A DNA stretch of 64,000 nucleotides from JAIOSF01 sp047159865 (GCF_047159865.1 NZ_AP038804.1:558001-622000), one strand, 5' to 3'; shown: positions 38,876-47,809, counted from the first letter of the stretch. Notes: generated from the letters alone by a model not told the origin. Program-made: numbers and translations.

Positions 38876-41173
38876 ATGACCCAAACAAATGAATCTTTTA
38901 AACTCTCTGGCACATTAAAAAAAATACTATTTTATAATGAAGAAAACCATTACTACATAGCTGTATTAGAAAATGACCAAAAAATTTGTGGTCAATACTT
39001 TGACACAGATTTACATAAACTTGTAGGGGAAGAAGTTATCATCACTGGAGTTTGGAATACTCATAAAAAATATGGTGTTCAATTTGTTTTTACCTCAATG
39101 GAACTCAAAGAAGCTGAGATATTTTTCTTTTTAACCAAAATTGTAAAAGGTATCACAAAAAAACTTGCACATGAACTTACTAAAAAATACACCGAAGATG
39201 AACTTTGTGATATTTTAGATAACACACCTGCAAAGCTTTTAGAATTTAAAGGGATAAAAGAGAAAAAACTTGCACAAATAGTAACTTCATGGAATAAATT
39301 TAAACACCTTCGCGAACTAGGAAGTTTTTTAGCTCAATTTGGAGTGACAAGTAATCTTATCAATAAAATTTACCAAACATTTGGAGAGGTTGAAAATCTT
39401 ATCGAAAGAATCAAAGAAAATCCATATTTACTTACCTCCATACAAGGTATTGGGTTTAAAAGAGCTGATCAAATAGGAACAAAACTTGGTATTGATAAGC
39501 TTAGCAATTTTCGAATATCTGCTTGTATGAACTATACCTTAAGAGAATTTTGTGAATCAAACGGAAATAGCTCAATTTCAAAAGATCAACTCTTTACATT
39601 GCTTGATGATGCTTTAAATTTCAAAGATAAAGATACACTTTATGAAGAAGCAGTCATTGCCCTACTTTCAAAAGATGAGATTCATGAAACTATTACTAAT
39701 AAATATGCACCTAGTATTTACTATAATTGTGAAACAAAAATTTTAGAGTTTTTTAAAGATAGAAAAATTCACAATCACAACAAAAAAATTATTGAAAACT
39801 TTGAAAGCTATATTAAGAAAAAAGAGGAAACTTTAGGATTTATATTAAGTAGTGAGCAACAAAAAGCAGTCGAACTCATCAACAATGGGGAAAATACAAT
39901 TTTACTCATAGGATATGCAGGTACAGGTAAATCAACTTCTAGTCGTGCTATTTTGGAACTCTTAGAAGAGATAGTTCCCTATGATGATATACATTGTATG
40001 GCACTTAGTGGCATAGCCTCACAAAGAATCAGTGACACAACAGGATACAAAAGTAGTACCATCCAATCCTCACTAGTAAAAATAGATAATAGCGATAAAG
40101 ATTATTTTGACTATAAAGTGATCTTAATCGATGAAGCGAGTATGATAAACAGTGTTACTTTTTACAAAGTCCTTTCAAAAATCGATCCTGACTGTACTCT
40201 TATTATCGTAGGAGATGATGGTCAGTTACCTGCTATTGGAGCGGGTGATATTTTGAGAGATGCTATTAAGTTTGACCTAGCTCCTATTTGTAAACTTACA
40301 AAAATTTACCGACAAAATGAACTACAAGCAATAGCTACAATAGCAAATGAGATAAGAAAAGGAAAAGTTCCTAAGTATAAAGAGGAGTATGAAGACTTCA
40401 AATTTGTTGAGTCATCTATACCAAACTATTATGCACAAAAAGCACTCTTGAGTGACTATGAGATAAATATGCTAAGAAATGATAATAACTATGTAATTTT
40501 AAATAATATTTTAAACATAACATCACAATACATAGAACCTATGTATAAGTTTATAAAAGAGAAAGAGATCTCTTCATTTTTAACACAATTTCAAGTTATC
40601 ACCCCTATTAAAAATGGAACTTTAGGAGTAGAAAATCTGAATATAAACTTACAAAAACTGATCAATAAAACTAACTCAAAAGGGATACAAAAAAAACTTT
40701 ATGAGTACAAACTTGCAGATAAGGTTATCCATATCAAAAATGAAAATATGAAAGCTCAAAGTATGAAGTTTTATAAAGCAGGAAATCCAGATTTTGTAGA
40801 AAAAAGAGTTTTTAATGGACAGCTTGGAATGGTGATAAAAGTAGATTATGAAAAGTCAAAACTGATAGTTCTGTATCCAAATGATGATATGGTGGTATTT
40901 TACGACTTTGATACTTTAGACAATCTTATCTCACTAGCATATTGTCTAACTATTCACAAAACCCAAGGTATGGAGTATGACACAGCTCTTATACCCATGA
41001 CATTTTCACACTTTATCATGCATAATACAAAGCTATTATATACAGCTATCACAAGAGCTAAAAATATGTGCTATATAGTAGGAGAAGAGGAAGCCATGAC
41101 TAGTGCATGTAAAAAGCTAGAGATAACAAATAGGCAAACTGTTATCGATGATTTATTGTCCAAATCTAGTTAG
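38876..41173 (+). CDS. recD2: RecD2-like ATP-dependent DNA helicase
   Basis: 765 residues. An N-terminal OB-like domain and helix-hairpin-helix segments (ILDNTPAKLLEFKGIKEKKL, LTSIQGIGFKRADQIG) precede a superfamily 1B helicase: Walker A LLIGYAGTGKST (about residue 344), Walker B VILIDEASM, motif III GDDGQLPAIGAGD and the C-terminal YCLTIHKTQGMEYD and LYTAITRAK. This is the RecBC-independent RecD2 type, 5'-3' helicases of repair. The ribosome site is weak (AAAGAA). It ends at a good terminator. Confidence 0.9.
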   Translation: MTQTNESFKLSGTLKKILFYNEENHYYIAVLENDQKICGQYFDTDLHKLVGEEVIITGVWNTHKKYGVQFVFTSMELKEAEIFFFLTKIVKGITKKLAHELTKKYTEDELCDILDNTPAKLLEFKGIKEKKLAQIVTSWNKFKHLRELGSFLAQFGVTSNLINKIYQTFGEVENLIERIKENPYLLTSIQGIGFKRADQIGTKLGIDKLSNFRISACMNYTLREFCESNGNSSISKDQLFTLLDDALNFKDKDTLYEEAVIALLSKDEIHETITNKYAPSIYYNCETKILEFFKDRKIHNHNKKIIENFESYIKKKEETLGFILSSEQQKAVELINNGENTILLIGYAGTGKSTSSRAILELLEEIVPYDDIHCMALSGIASQRISDTTGYKSSTIQSSLVKIDNSDKDYFDYKVILIDEASMINSVTFYKVLSKIDPDCTLIIVGDDGQLPAIGAGDILRDAIKFDLAPICKLTKIYRQNELQAIATIANEIRKGKVPKYKEEYEDFKFVESSIPNYYAQKALLSDYEINMLRNDNNYVILNNILNITSQYIEPMYKFIKEKEISSFLTQFQVITPIKNGTLGVENLNINLQKLINKTNSKGIQKKLYEYKLADKVIHIKNENMKAQSMKFYKAGNPDFVEKRVFNGQLGMVIKVDYEKSKLIVLYPNDDMVVFYDFDTLDNLISLAYCLTIHKTQGMEYDTALIPMTFSHFIMHNTKLLYTAITRAKNMCYIVGEEEAMTSACKKLEITNRQTVIDDLLSKSS

Positions 41174-41190
41174 ATATTTGTTTATATTTT

Positions 41191-41227
41191 AATATCTGAT
41201 AAACTATCAGATATTCATTTTTTTAGG
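41191..41227 (+). terminator. recD2 terminator
   Basis: AATATCTGAT (41191-41200) and ATCAGATATT (41206-41215) form a 10-bp stem with a five-base loop followed by CATTTTTTTA. Confidence 0.75.
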
Positions 41228-41349
41228 TTTACACAGTTAGTTTTACAGTCTCAGCAAATACCGTATCTATCAATAAGTGTATCTTTAATACTAAAAATGA
41301 TTTTTTATAAATGAAGAGATAATAGTCCGATTAGTATGAAAATACTAGT

Positions 41350-41383
41350 AAAAAAGAGCCTTTTATTTCAAAAGCTCTTTTTT
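41350..41383 (-). terminator. Terminator of the secreted-protein gene
   Basis: AAAAAAGAGC (41350-41359) and GCTCTTTTTT (41374-41383) form a stem with an A/T-rich base; on the minus strand it lies just after the stop at 41394 and provides the T run. Confidence 0.75.
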
Positions 41384-41393
41384 AAAGATTTTA

Positions 41394-42203
41394 CTAAAAT
41401 TGTTCTGTCAAGTCATATTCATATCTAATGTCTACTTCTATATTATGCATGTTTGAAGAAGAAAGGGCTTGATGAGAGTATCTCATTTTCCATACTTGTT
41501 TTACTTGTAAATTATTTGAAACATCTATACTAAAAATACCTTTTACTATAGCAGTATACCAATTATTTGTATCACCAGAGAATATTTGGTGTACTACTCC
41601 ACCTAAAGACTTATCTAAGTCACCATCTGTTTTTATACTTGTTACGATAGCATTATTAGGAATATCATCATTGTTTGATAAATCCATGTAAACTTCACTA
41701 GAAGTAGCACCTCCTGGATTTGATGCCGTACCTGTAAACTCAAATGTTTTGAAGCTTGTTTTTATTCTATTATCAACACCAATACCATAATATGCTTTTC
41801 CAATATCAGTATCTCTTGATACCTTTACATATATAGTTTTGTATTTTGTCGTTGCATCTATATTTATATAAGGATATGTTGTAGGATGTGTTACATCGTC
41901 GCTAGTATTTCTATTAAGAGTATCTCCATTACTATCTACTTGTTCGATTGTATATCCATCCCAAGTTCTTACATATACTCTATCTGTACCATTATATGAC
42001 ATAAATGAAAAATAAGCTTCTTTTTCGCCAGGATTAAAGAGCCCAAACTCTCCACCACCATATTCCCAAGGTCCTATATTAAAAGCTTGATTAATATTAT
42101 AATTTCCTTCAATTGCACCGTAGTCTGCATTTGCATTTGTACTAAATCCTAAAAAGACAAGCAGCATCAATTTTAATAATTGTTTAAAACTATTTTTTAA
42201 CAT
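41394..42203 (-). CDS. Secreted hypothetical protein
   Basis: 269 residues from the ATG at 42203 (AAGGA seven bases upstream; an upstream in-frame start is rejected). Signal peptide at 1-26 ending STNANA. The mature part is rich in Gly, Asn, Thr and aromatic residues (FNIGPWEYGGGEFGLFNPGE, VYVRTWDGYTIEQVDSNGD), predicted as beta-rich, possibly a periplasmic or extracellular beta-sandwich. No cysteines were noticed. Family not recognised. Its promoter has the shared direct-repeat element, so it is a candidate target of the neighbouring two-component system. Confidence 0.72.
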   Translation of the reverse strand: MLKNSFKQLLKLMLLVFLGFSTNANADYGAIEGNYNINQAFNIGPWEYGGGEFGLFNPGEKEAYFSFMSYNGTDRVYVRTWDGYTIEQVDSNGDTLNRNTSDDVTHPTTYPYINIDATTKYKTIYVKVSRDTDIGKAYYGIGVDNRIKTSFKTFEFTGTASNPGGATSSEVYMDLSNNDDIPNNAIVTSIKTDGDLDKSLGGVVHQIFSGDTNNWYTAIVKGIFSIDVSNNLQVKQVWKMRYSHQALSSSNMHNIEVDIRYEYDLTEQF

Positions 42204-42302
42204 AATATTTTCCTTATTATAAACCATAATGATTTTTATATATTTTGAAATAAATATATTTTATTTCACCTCAAGAGTTAAACTCTTCTTACTAAACAAA
42301 AT

Positions 42303-42336
42303 AGTATAACTGAACATTGTCACATATAGTGTCACA
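42303..42336 (-). promoter_or_regulatory. Direct-repeat promoter A (secreted protein)
   Basis: On the minus strand TGTGACA (42336-42330), 5 bases, TGTGACA (42324-42318), 9 bases, then the -10 TATACT (42308-42303). The same geometry recurs at 45056-45089 and 47776-47809. The repeats cover the -35 position, as for a class II activator. The leader to the ATG at 42203 would be about 90 bases. Confidence 0.72.
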
Positions 42337-42447
42337 TTTTTAAAAAGTTTTTAAATTTTCTACAAAATTCAAATAATTCTAAGCTTAAGAAAAGTTAAAG
42401 TTAATATCTAATACCATAATCTGTAGTAAAAAGAAAAAGGATTTCAA

Positions 42448-43890
42448 ATGAGAATAAATTCAACTACTCCATCACAATATGTAGATATAACTACTCCAAG
42501 AGAGTCTACACTTTCGACATCTACAAATACAAACATCACTAACAACACTATCTCATCTTCAAATGGACCGGAACTAAATGCTTACAATGACTATACAAGT
42601 GATTTAACTATAGCAAGAAAAGAGATCCGAAATGAGTATTATGCACAAGCTGTAGCACTTGATAAAAAGTTTGGTGATCCTGCACAACATATCGAAGATA
42701 AATATAAAAATGAGAATTCTAAATATTTTCGTTCTGATTTGTCAGAAAATGATAGATATAACGCATATAGAAATGAAATGGCATATTTAAAAACAGGTGA
42801 TGCAAATGTATCAAGTTATGATCCTTTTGTTTATGATGTGATAGGTACTTTTAGCTTCACTGATGAAAAAGCATTAAATCTAGAATTTAACAGAGAACAA
42901 ATAAATGAACAGTTTGCTCAATTGCTCGAAAAAAATAATATAACAATACCAGCAGATACAAAACTTAGCTTTACTGTAGATCCTTATAGTAGTAAAGTAA
43001 CAGTAATTGGGACTGATGATACGAAGCTTATAAATTCTATAGAAGCTGTAATGGATGAAAAAAATGGGTCTGAATTATTTGCGCATATTAAACAGACTAA
43101 ATGGGAAACAAATAGCCAGTATACTAAAGAAAAAATAAATAAATATAATGCTTTTACTAGCATAAAAGAAGACACAGGTTACAAGTTAAATGAACTAGAA
43201 ATCGTAGATGGAAAGTTTGTGACAGAAGATGGAACAGATATAATCACTCTTTTTGCAGAAGGTATTTATGCTCGTACTGATATTTATGAGAATAAGGAAC
43301 CTGTGATTATAGAAGGAATGTCTCGAAGACTATCAGATCTTATAGAAGCAGATTTTGATACTGTTCCTGATTTGGTTTTAACTATAGATTTTGAAAATGG
43401 TTCTTTTCATGATGTGGGACAAAGCAAGGGATTTGGTACAGGAGAAACTGGCTGGATATTTAATAAAGCAGAATCTTTGCAAAGAGATAAAATAAGTAAA
43501 CAAATAACAGAAATGATAAAACAAGAAAATATTCCTGCGTCAAAAGATACAAAACTAACACTTACTATAAATTCAGATACAAATAAAGTAGATGTAAGTG
43601 GAGGTGGTGAGAAACTCAATAGTTTACTAGAAACATTATTAAATGCTGAAAATGCAAAAGAATTATTTATATATATCCTTTTAGAACAATGGGATGAAGA
43701 TACACCTATGACTTATGATTTATTAGAAGATTTACTAAAAAATAGTTTTGAACTTATGAATGGTGAATCTATCTCTTTAAAATATGAAGATGGGACTTTA
43801 CTTGAACTACCAGAAAATATTCCAAAAATAGATTGGTTTAATAGATTATCATTATTATCAGATAAACAATCTATTGATATTTATGTATAG
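42448..43890 (+). CDS. Hypothetical protein with an internal duplication
   Basis: 480 residues, no signal peptide, no membrane helix. The first 50 residues are Ser/Thr/Asn-rich and look disordered. Residues about 146-219 and 343-415 are two copies of one module: INEQFAQLLEKNNITIPADT against ISKQITEMIKQENIPASKDT, then TKLSFTVD against TKLTLTIN, ending KQTKW and LEQW. The protein is acidic and contains no cysteine. AAAAAGGA precedes the ATG. Family not recognised. It is divergent from the secreted-protein gene. Confidence 0.75.
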   Translation: MRINSTTPSQYVDITTPRESTLSTSTNTNITNNTISSSNGPELNAYNDYTSDLTIARKEIRNEYYAQAVALDKKFGDPAQHIEDKYKNENSKYFRSDLSENDRYNAYRNEMAYLKTGDANVSSYDPFVYDVIGTFSFTDEKALNLEFNREQINEQFAQLLEKNNITIPADTKLSFTVDPYSSKVTVIGTDDTKLINSIEAVMDEKNGSELFAHIKQTKWETNSQYTKEKINKYNAFTSIKEDTGYKLNELEIVDGKFVTEDGTDIITLFAEGIYARTDIYENKEPVIIEGMSRRLSDLIEADFDTVPDLVLTIDFENGSFHDVGQSKGFGTGETGWIFNKAESLQRDKISKQITEMIKQENIPASKDTKLTLTINSDTNKVDVSGGGEKLNSLLETLLNAENAKELFIYILLEQWDEDTPMTYDLLEDLLKNSFELMNGESISLKYEDGTLLELPENIPKIDWFNRLSLLSDKQSIDIYV

Positions 43891-43905
43891 TTTTGTTTTC
43901 TGGTT

Positions 43906-43933
43906 AGCCTTTACATCATAAGATGTAAAAGCT
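43906..43933. terminator. Hairpin between convergent genes
   Basis: AGC-C-TTTACATC / GATGTAAA-A-GCT around an ATAA loop, one mismatch. It lies between the two convergent hypothetical genes and probably ends transcription from both sides, although the T runs are poor. Confidence 0.5.
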
Positions 43934-43952
43934 GTTCCGTAGGTTTTTACAT

Positions 43953-44939
43953 TCACTCATACTCCTTATACTTTTCGATTTTTAATAACTCATCTAATTT
44001 TTTATTCATTATTTTTTGTATGTCAGAACCATCTTCGTTGGCTTCTGATAATTCATTTGAAAGGAGTTCTTTATCTGTTGTATCTAGCATAGATATATCC
44101 CCTTTTTCTAATAGAAGTTTTACCATTGCTCTTATTTTATCATCATTATGTTCAGATAATTTTTTTAATTTTTCCATCATCATTGCATCTTCTAATTCTT
44201 TTGGTAAACCTACCATATCTTTGGCAAGTTGAATAATAGAATCCTCTGTATTTTTATTATAATGTGTTGTTAAAGCTTCTTCGAAACTAATTTCACTATT
44301 AAAGTCATCATCATTATTTATAGTTATATCAAGTTGCTTATCAATTGTAATATTTGTCTTATTTTTCATTTGATTAATATAATTATTTGAAGAAGCACTT
44401 GAACTTTCGTAAGTATCACCAACCCAAGTATTTATTTCAAGACTATCTCCAAATCCCAAAACATTACCATGGTGAGAAAAACTATTTTTCGTACTACCAT
44501 ACTCACTATCACTTAAAAGACCATCTTTATTTGAATCTGCACTTAAAAACTCTCTTTTATATGCTATATCTCCAAACCATCCTGCTACATAGGCTTCTGC
44601 TTTATTATCTAGTCTAGTGATACCATCATCTCTTTTATAAAAATCATCTTCTCCAAAATGATTTTTTAGCATATCTATAGTACTATTTTGAAGAGAGACT
44701 ATTGCATACTTCCCATTAGTAGGATCATTAAATACTACTAATGAAGAGTTTGAGAGTTTATGTTGTGTTTCATAAGATATATTTGATGTTTCTTTCACTT
44801 TTTGTGTTTGTAAATCGTTTGAACTATTTGAAACACCAGAAGAAAATATTTCTTCTTCTGACATCTCTTTATTAGTACGATTTACTACATCTGTGGATAC
44901 CGCTGTAAATGCTGTACCTGATATGCTTGTATTAATCAT
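43953..44939 (-). CDS. EF-hand-type calcium-binding hypothetical protein
   Basis: 328 residues without signal peptide. Residues 135-146 form a perfect EF-hand loop, DSNKDGLLSDSE; residues 210-221, DDDFNSEISFEE, form a second, poorer loop lacking the central Gly. The N-terminus (MINTSISGTAFTAVSTDVVN) is Ser/Thr-rich, and the C-terminal third is helical and acidic. Calcium binding is inferred. Its ATG overlaps the stop of a 30-codon upstream ORF (ATGA), so both are read from promoter B. Confidence 0.75.
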   Translation of the reverse strand: MINTSISGTAFTAVSTDVVNRTNKEMSEEEIFSSGVSNSSNDLQTQKVKETSNISYETQHKLSNSSLVVFNDPTNGKYAIVSLQNSTIDMLKNHFGEDDFYKRDDGITRLDNKAEAYVAGWFGDIAYKREFLSADSNKDGLLSDSEYGSTKNSFSHHGNVLGFGDSLEINTWVGDTYESSSASSNNYINQMKNKTNITIDKQLDITINNDDDFNSEISFEEALTTHYNKNTEDSIIQLAKDMVGLPKELEDAMMMEKLKKLSEHNDDKIRAMVKLLLEKGDISMLDTTDKELLSNELSEANEDGSDIQKIMNKKLDELLKIEKYKEYE

Positions 44940-45028
44940 TTTTTCTTACCAACTTCTACCCCAATAGTAACTACCAAAAGCTCTTGTGCATCTGATTTAT
45001 TCATCTCCAATACTGTATTTGCCATCAT
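44936..45028 (-). CDS. 30-residue small ORF upstream of the EF-hand gene
   Basis: Starts with two ATG codons (45028 and 45025) behind an excellent ribosome site, GGAGG at 45035-45039, and ends in a TGA that overlaps the next ATG. The peptide MMANTVLEMNKSDAQELLVV continues to a TIGVEVGKKK end. It could be a real small protein or a leader that couples translation of the EF-hand gene, which has no good ribosome site of its own. Confidence 0.6.
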   Translation of the reverse strand: MMANTVLEMNKSDAQELLVVTIGVEVGKKK

Positions 45029-45055
45029 TATTCACCTCCAAATTTTAGTATTAAA

Positions 45056-45089
45056 ATTGTATCATAAGATTGTCACAGTAATTGTCACA
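45056..45089 (-). promoter_or_regulatory. Direct-repeat promoter B (small ORF and EF-hand gene)
   Basis: On the minus strand TGTGACA (45089-45083), 5 bases, TGTGACA (45077-45071), 9 bases, then the -10 TACAAT (45061-45056). Same layout as promoters A and C. Confidence 0.72.
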
Positions 45090-45244
45090 TTTAATATATT
45101 ACTTATATTGTTACAGTAAAATAGTATATCTTTTCTTACAGTTTTTCTTTACTTGATTATTACCACATAATTTATTTTTAAATATATAGGAAAAGATATT
45201 TTCTAGATTTAAGTATGATCATCATCGATAGTTCTGTAAAAATC
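45090..45244. other. Non-coding region behind the response regulator gene
   Basis: AT-rich sequence between promoter B and the end of the response regulator gene. A TGTTACA (45109-45115) resembles a third, imperfect repeat unit. No gene or clear terminator was found. Confidence 0.5.
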
Positions 45245-45934
45245 TTATTTTGGTCGTTTCAGGCTGTAACCATAACCATAAGTTACCTCTATGATATTGT
45301 TTCCCAGCTTCCCTTTCAGACGATAAAGGAGAGTACGAAGAGCACTTTGTGATGGCTTGTGTCCATCCCAAATAGCATCTTCTAAATCTTCTTGCTTCAC
45401 TTTTGTATAGTTTGCATCAATAAGTATAGATAAAAGAACTCTCTCTTTAGATCCTAGTTTTACAAAGTTGTCATCATAATATAAATTTTTTTGAACCATA
45501 TCAAAATAAAATCCTTCGCCTAAGTAGTGATGATTTTCATTGCTCTCTTTTAGGGGTACTTGGCTTAGCTTATAGATTGCTAGTTGTATATTTGTTCTTA
45601 ATTCATTTGGGCTAAAAGGTTTGACTATATAGCCTATTGGATTTGTGGCAAATGCCTTTTGCATAGTAATATCATCAGAAAAAGCTGTGATATATACTAC
45701 CGGAATATTTTTGCTTTGTTGTATCTGTTTTACTAGTTCTATACCATCTTGATTTTTCCCTAGTTTTATATCCATCATGATTATATCTGGTTCATTTTGT
45801 GCTATAGAGTTTAATGCTCTTTTTTGTGTATGTACTATAGCTGTCACTTCACATTTCATCTTTTCTATCTGAGTTTTTAAATCCATCGCAGCAACTATTT
45901 CGTCTTCTACTATTAAAATTTTAATCTTCTTCAT
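45245..45934 (-). CDS. Response regulator with winged-helix output
   Basis: 229 residues from the ATG at 45934; the longer frame starts at a GTG. The receiver domain has the acidic pocket ILIVEDE, the phosphorylation site Asp55 (IIMMDIKLGKNQDG), VVYITAF and the Lys of IVKPF. The C-terminal domain (about 140-229: LGSKERVLLSILIDANYTKV, then SQSALRTLLYRLKGKLG and VTYGYGYSLKR) is an OmpR-type winged helix. It overlaps the histidine kinase gene by 14 bases, so the two form one two-component system. Confidence 0.9.
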   Translation of the reverse strand: MKKIKILIVEDEIVAAMDLKTQIEKMKCEVTAIVHTQKRALNSIAQNEPDIIMMDIKLGKNQDGIELVKQIQQSKNIPVVYITAFSDDITMQKAFATNPIGYIVKPFSPNELRTNIQLAIYKLSQVPLKESNENHHYLGEGFYFDMVQKNLYYDDNFVKLGSKERVLLSILIDANYTKVKQEDLEDAIWDGHKPSQSALRTLLYRLKGKLGNNIIEVTYGYGYSLKRPK

Positions 45935-47762
45935 TCTCTTCACTCCATATCATTATTGTTTCTACCCCATGTTTAGTATCTATAGATATACTACCTTGTA
46001 GTTTTGATTCTACTAATGTATGAACTAATATAAGTCCAAACGATCTCTTGATTTTTTTCTGATCATATCCTACTCCATTGTCTTTGACTATCAAAGTATA
46101 TTTATCTTGCAATTTTGTCAAACATACATCTATATATCTATCATCACCCTTTTCATTATAAAATGCATACTTTAAACAGTTTGTTACAAGCTCATTTAGT
46201 ATGATACCACAGGATATAGCCTGCTCTGTTTGTAGGTCTGTATCTATAGTATAGTTGATAAGCACATCTTGAGTGTATGTTTCTTGGAGTCCTTCTATAA
46301 GTGTGGTAAAGTACTCATAAGCATTTATATAAGAGAGATCCTCTTTTTGATACAATAGCTCATGAAGTTCACTCATAGCATTTAGTCTATTTTGTGTTGT
46401 TAAAAATAAAGCTTGTATCTTTTTGTCATCTATATCATCTGTTTGAAGTCGTATAAGTGAGACTATCATCTGCATATTGTTTTTTACTCTGTGGTTCAGC
46501 TCTTGAAGAAGTAAAGTTTTCTCTTCTAGACTTAACTTTAGGTCTTTTGTTTTCTCTTTTACTTGAAGTTCAAGTCTTTCATTTTCTGTCTTTTTTTGGA
46601 TGATTAATTTTGTTTTTAAGGTATTTATTTTATCAGATAGAGCAATAGAAAATAATATTGCCTCCAGTAATAATGAGCTTTCAACAATATATGGAAAATT
46701 ATTATAAATATTCAAAATACCTGTACTTGATAAATACATAGATAATCCACCAACTGCTAGAATAAGCCATCCAAATATAACAAAATAAGCTTGCCTATTT
46801 TTTTTAAATACCAAATAAATTGTAATAATTATTAAATACAACAATACTAAAATTGAAAAAATATTTCTATATTTATTAAACTCATCTGTAATCAAAAAAA
46901 CACTTACGGTGATAGGAAAAAGTATTAATAATATATTCAAAATAAGATTTAATTTAAGATAATTATTAACTTGCAAAAATGTTTTTGAAAATAAAGCTAA
47001 AAAGAAAATAGGAAAAGCAATAAATAGAGAAGCAAACTCTACAATATATCCCATAGTAACCTGATTCACTAAATATATATTTGCAGCTCCTACATATAAA
47101 GTATGGTGCACAGATATACCAAAAATATAAAGTACATAAAATAGATAACTTATATCTTTGGTAAAAAAGTACACAAATAAATTATAAATAGCTAATACAA
47201 CCATTGCCCCAAAAAACAAGGCTAATATAACTTGATGTTTTAATTCATTGCCATAAAATATATTATAATCCCAAAGCTTTAGTTTTATTATCATTGTAGT
47301 GACATAAGATGATGCTTTTATATAATAAGTATTTGCTTCATTAGGGTTTAGAGTGATTTCAAATATAGGGTTGACACTGCTTCTTGTTGATGATGTATTC
47401 AAAAGACCATCTTGATATGATATATTCTTTTTTAAATCATAAAAAACTACATCAGTAGTTAAAGAGTTCCCATATTCCAAAATCTTCTGTATAGGTTTAT
47501 CTGAGGTATTTTTCAAAGTAAACTTTACCCACACATCAAAATCGGGTGAATAACCGTAACTCAATAGCTCTTTATCATTGTCTTGAAACTCAATATCTTT
47601 GTGAGCAATATCATCAATAGTGAGTTTTTTAGTTTTATCTATATATATTTGAGAAGAGGTCAATATCTCTAGTTGTTCTGTTGTATCATCTATTGCAACG
47701 GTATTTGCATATAAAATATTTGTACAAAAAAATAATATTATAAGTATAAATTTATTCATCAT
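45921..47762 (-). CDS. 7TMR-DISM sensor histidine kinase (HisKA_2 type)
   Basis: 613 residues: a signal peptide (1-19), a periplasmic 7TMR-DISMED2-like beta domain (about 25-165), seven membrane helices (about 178-376), a coiled coil, the phosphoacceptor His424 in QELNHRVKNNMQMIVSLIRL, and a HATPase with ILNELVTNCLKYAF and IVKDNGVGYD. The H-box is the HisKA_2 (HWE-related) kind. Such 7TMR sensors are thought to sense periplasmic carbohydrates or related ligands; the signal here is unknown. Two ATGs in a row; the second has better spacing to TAAGG. Promoter C precedes it. Confidence 0.9.
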   Translation of the reverse strand: MMNKFILIILFFCTNILYANTVAIDDTTEQLEILTSSQIYIDKTKKLTIDDIAHKDIEFQDNDKELLSYGYSPDFDVWVKFTLKNTSDKPIQKILEYGNSLTTDVVFYDLKKNISYQDGLLNTSSTRSSVNPIFEITLNPNEANTYYIKASSYVTTMIIKLKLWDYNIFYGNELKHQVILALFFGAMVVLAIYNLFVYFFTKDISYLFYVLYIFGISVHHTLYVGAANIYLVNQVTMGYIVEFASLFIAFPIFFLALFSKTFLQVNNYLKLNLILNILLILFPITVSVFLITDEFNKYRNIFSILVLLYLIIITIYLVFKKNRQAYFVIFGWLILAVGGLSMYLSSTGILNIYNNFPYIVESSLLLEAILFSIALSDKINTLKTKLIIQKKTENERLELQVKEKTKDLKLSLEEKTLLLQELNHRVKNNMQMIVSLIRLQTDDIDDKKIQALFLTTQNRLNAMSELHELLYQKEDLSYINAYEYFTTLIEGLQETYTQDVLINYTIDTDLQTEQAISCGIILNELVTNCLKYAFYNEKGDDRYIDVCLTKLQDKYTLIVKDNGVGYDQKKIKRSFGLILVHTLVESKLQGSISIDTKHGVETIMIWSEENEED

Positions 47763-47775
47763 TAAGCCTTACATA

Positions 47776-47809
47776 ATTATACCTATAAATTGTCACATAA
47801 ATTGTCACA
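47776..47809 (-). promoter_or_regulatory. Direct-repeat promoter C (two-component system)
   Basis: On the minus strand TGTGACA (47809-47803), 5 bases, TGTGACA (47797-47791), 9 bases, then a consensus -10 TATAAT (47781-47776). The predicted start leaves only a very short leader with TAAGG before the kinase ATG. The element in front of the kinase suggests autoregulation. Confidence 0.75.

Noticed and set aside
42318..42336. CRP/FNR-type site at the direct repeats
   Set aside because: TGTGA is the CRP half-site, but CRP needs an inverted TCACA partner in the same site; here both copies point the same way in all three promoters.
42337..42447. Direct repeats A as control of the divergent 480-residue gene
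   Set aside because: The -10 at the fixed 9-base distance lies only on the minus strand side; no matching -10 was seen toward the plus-strand gene.
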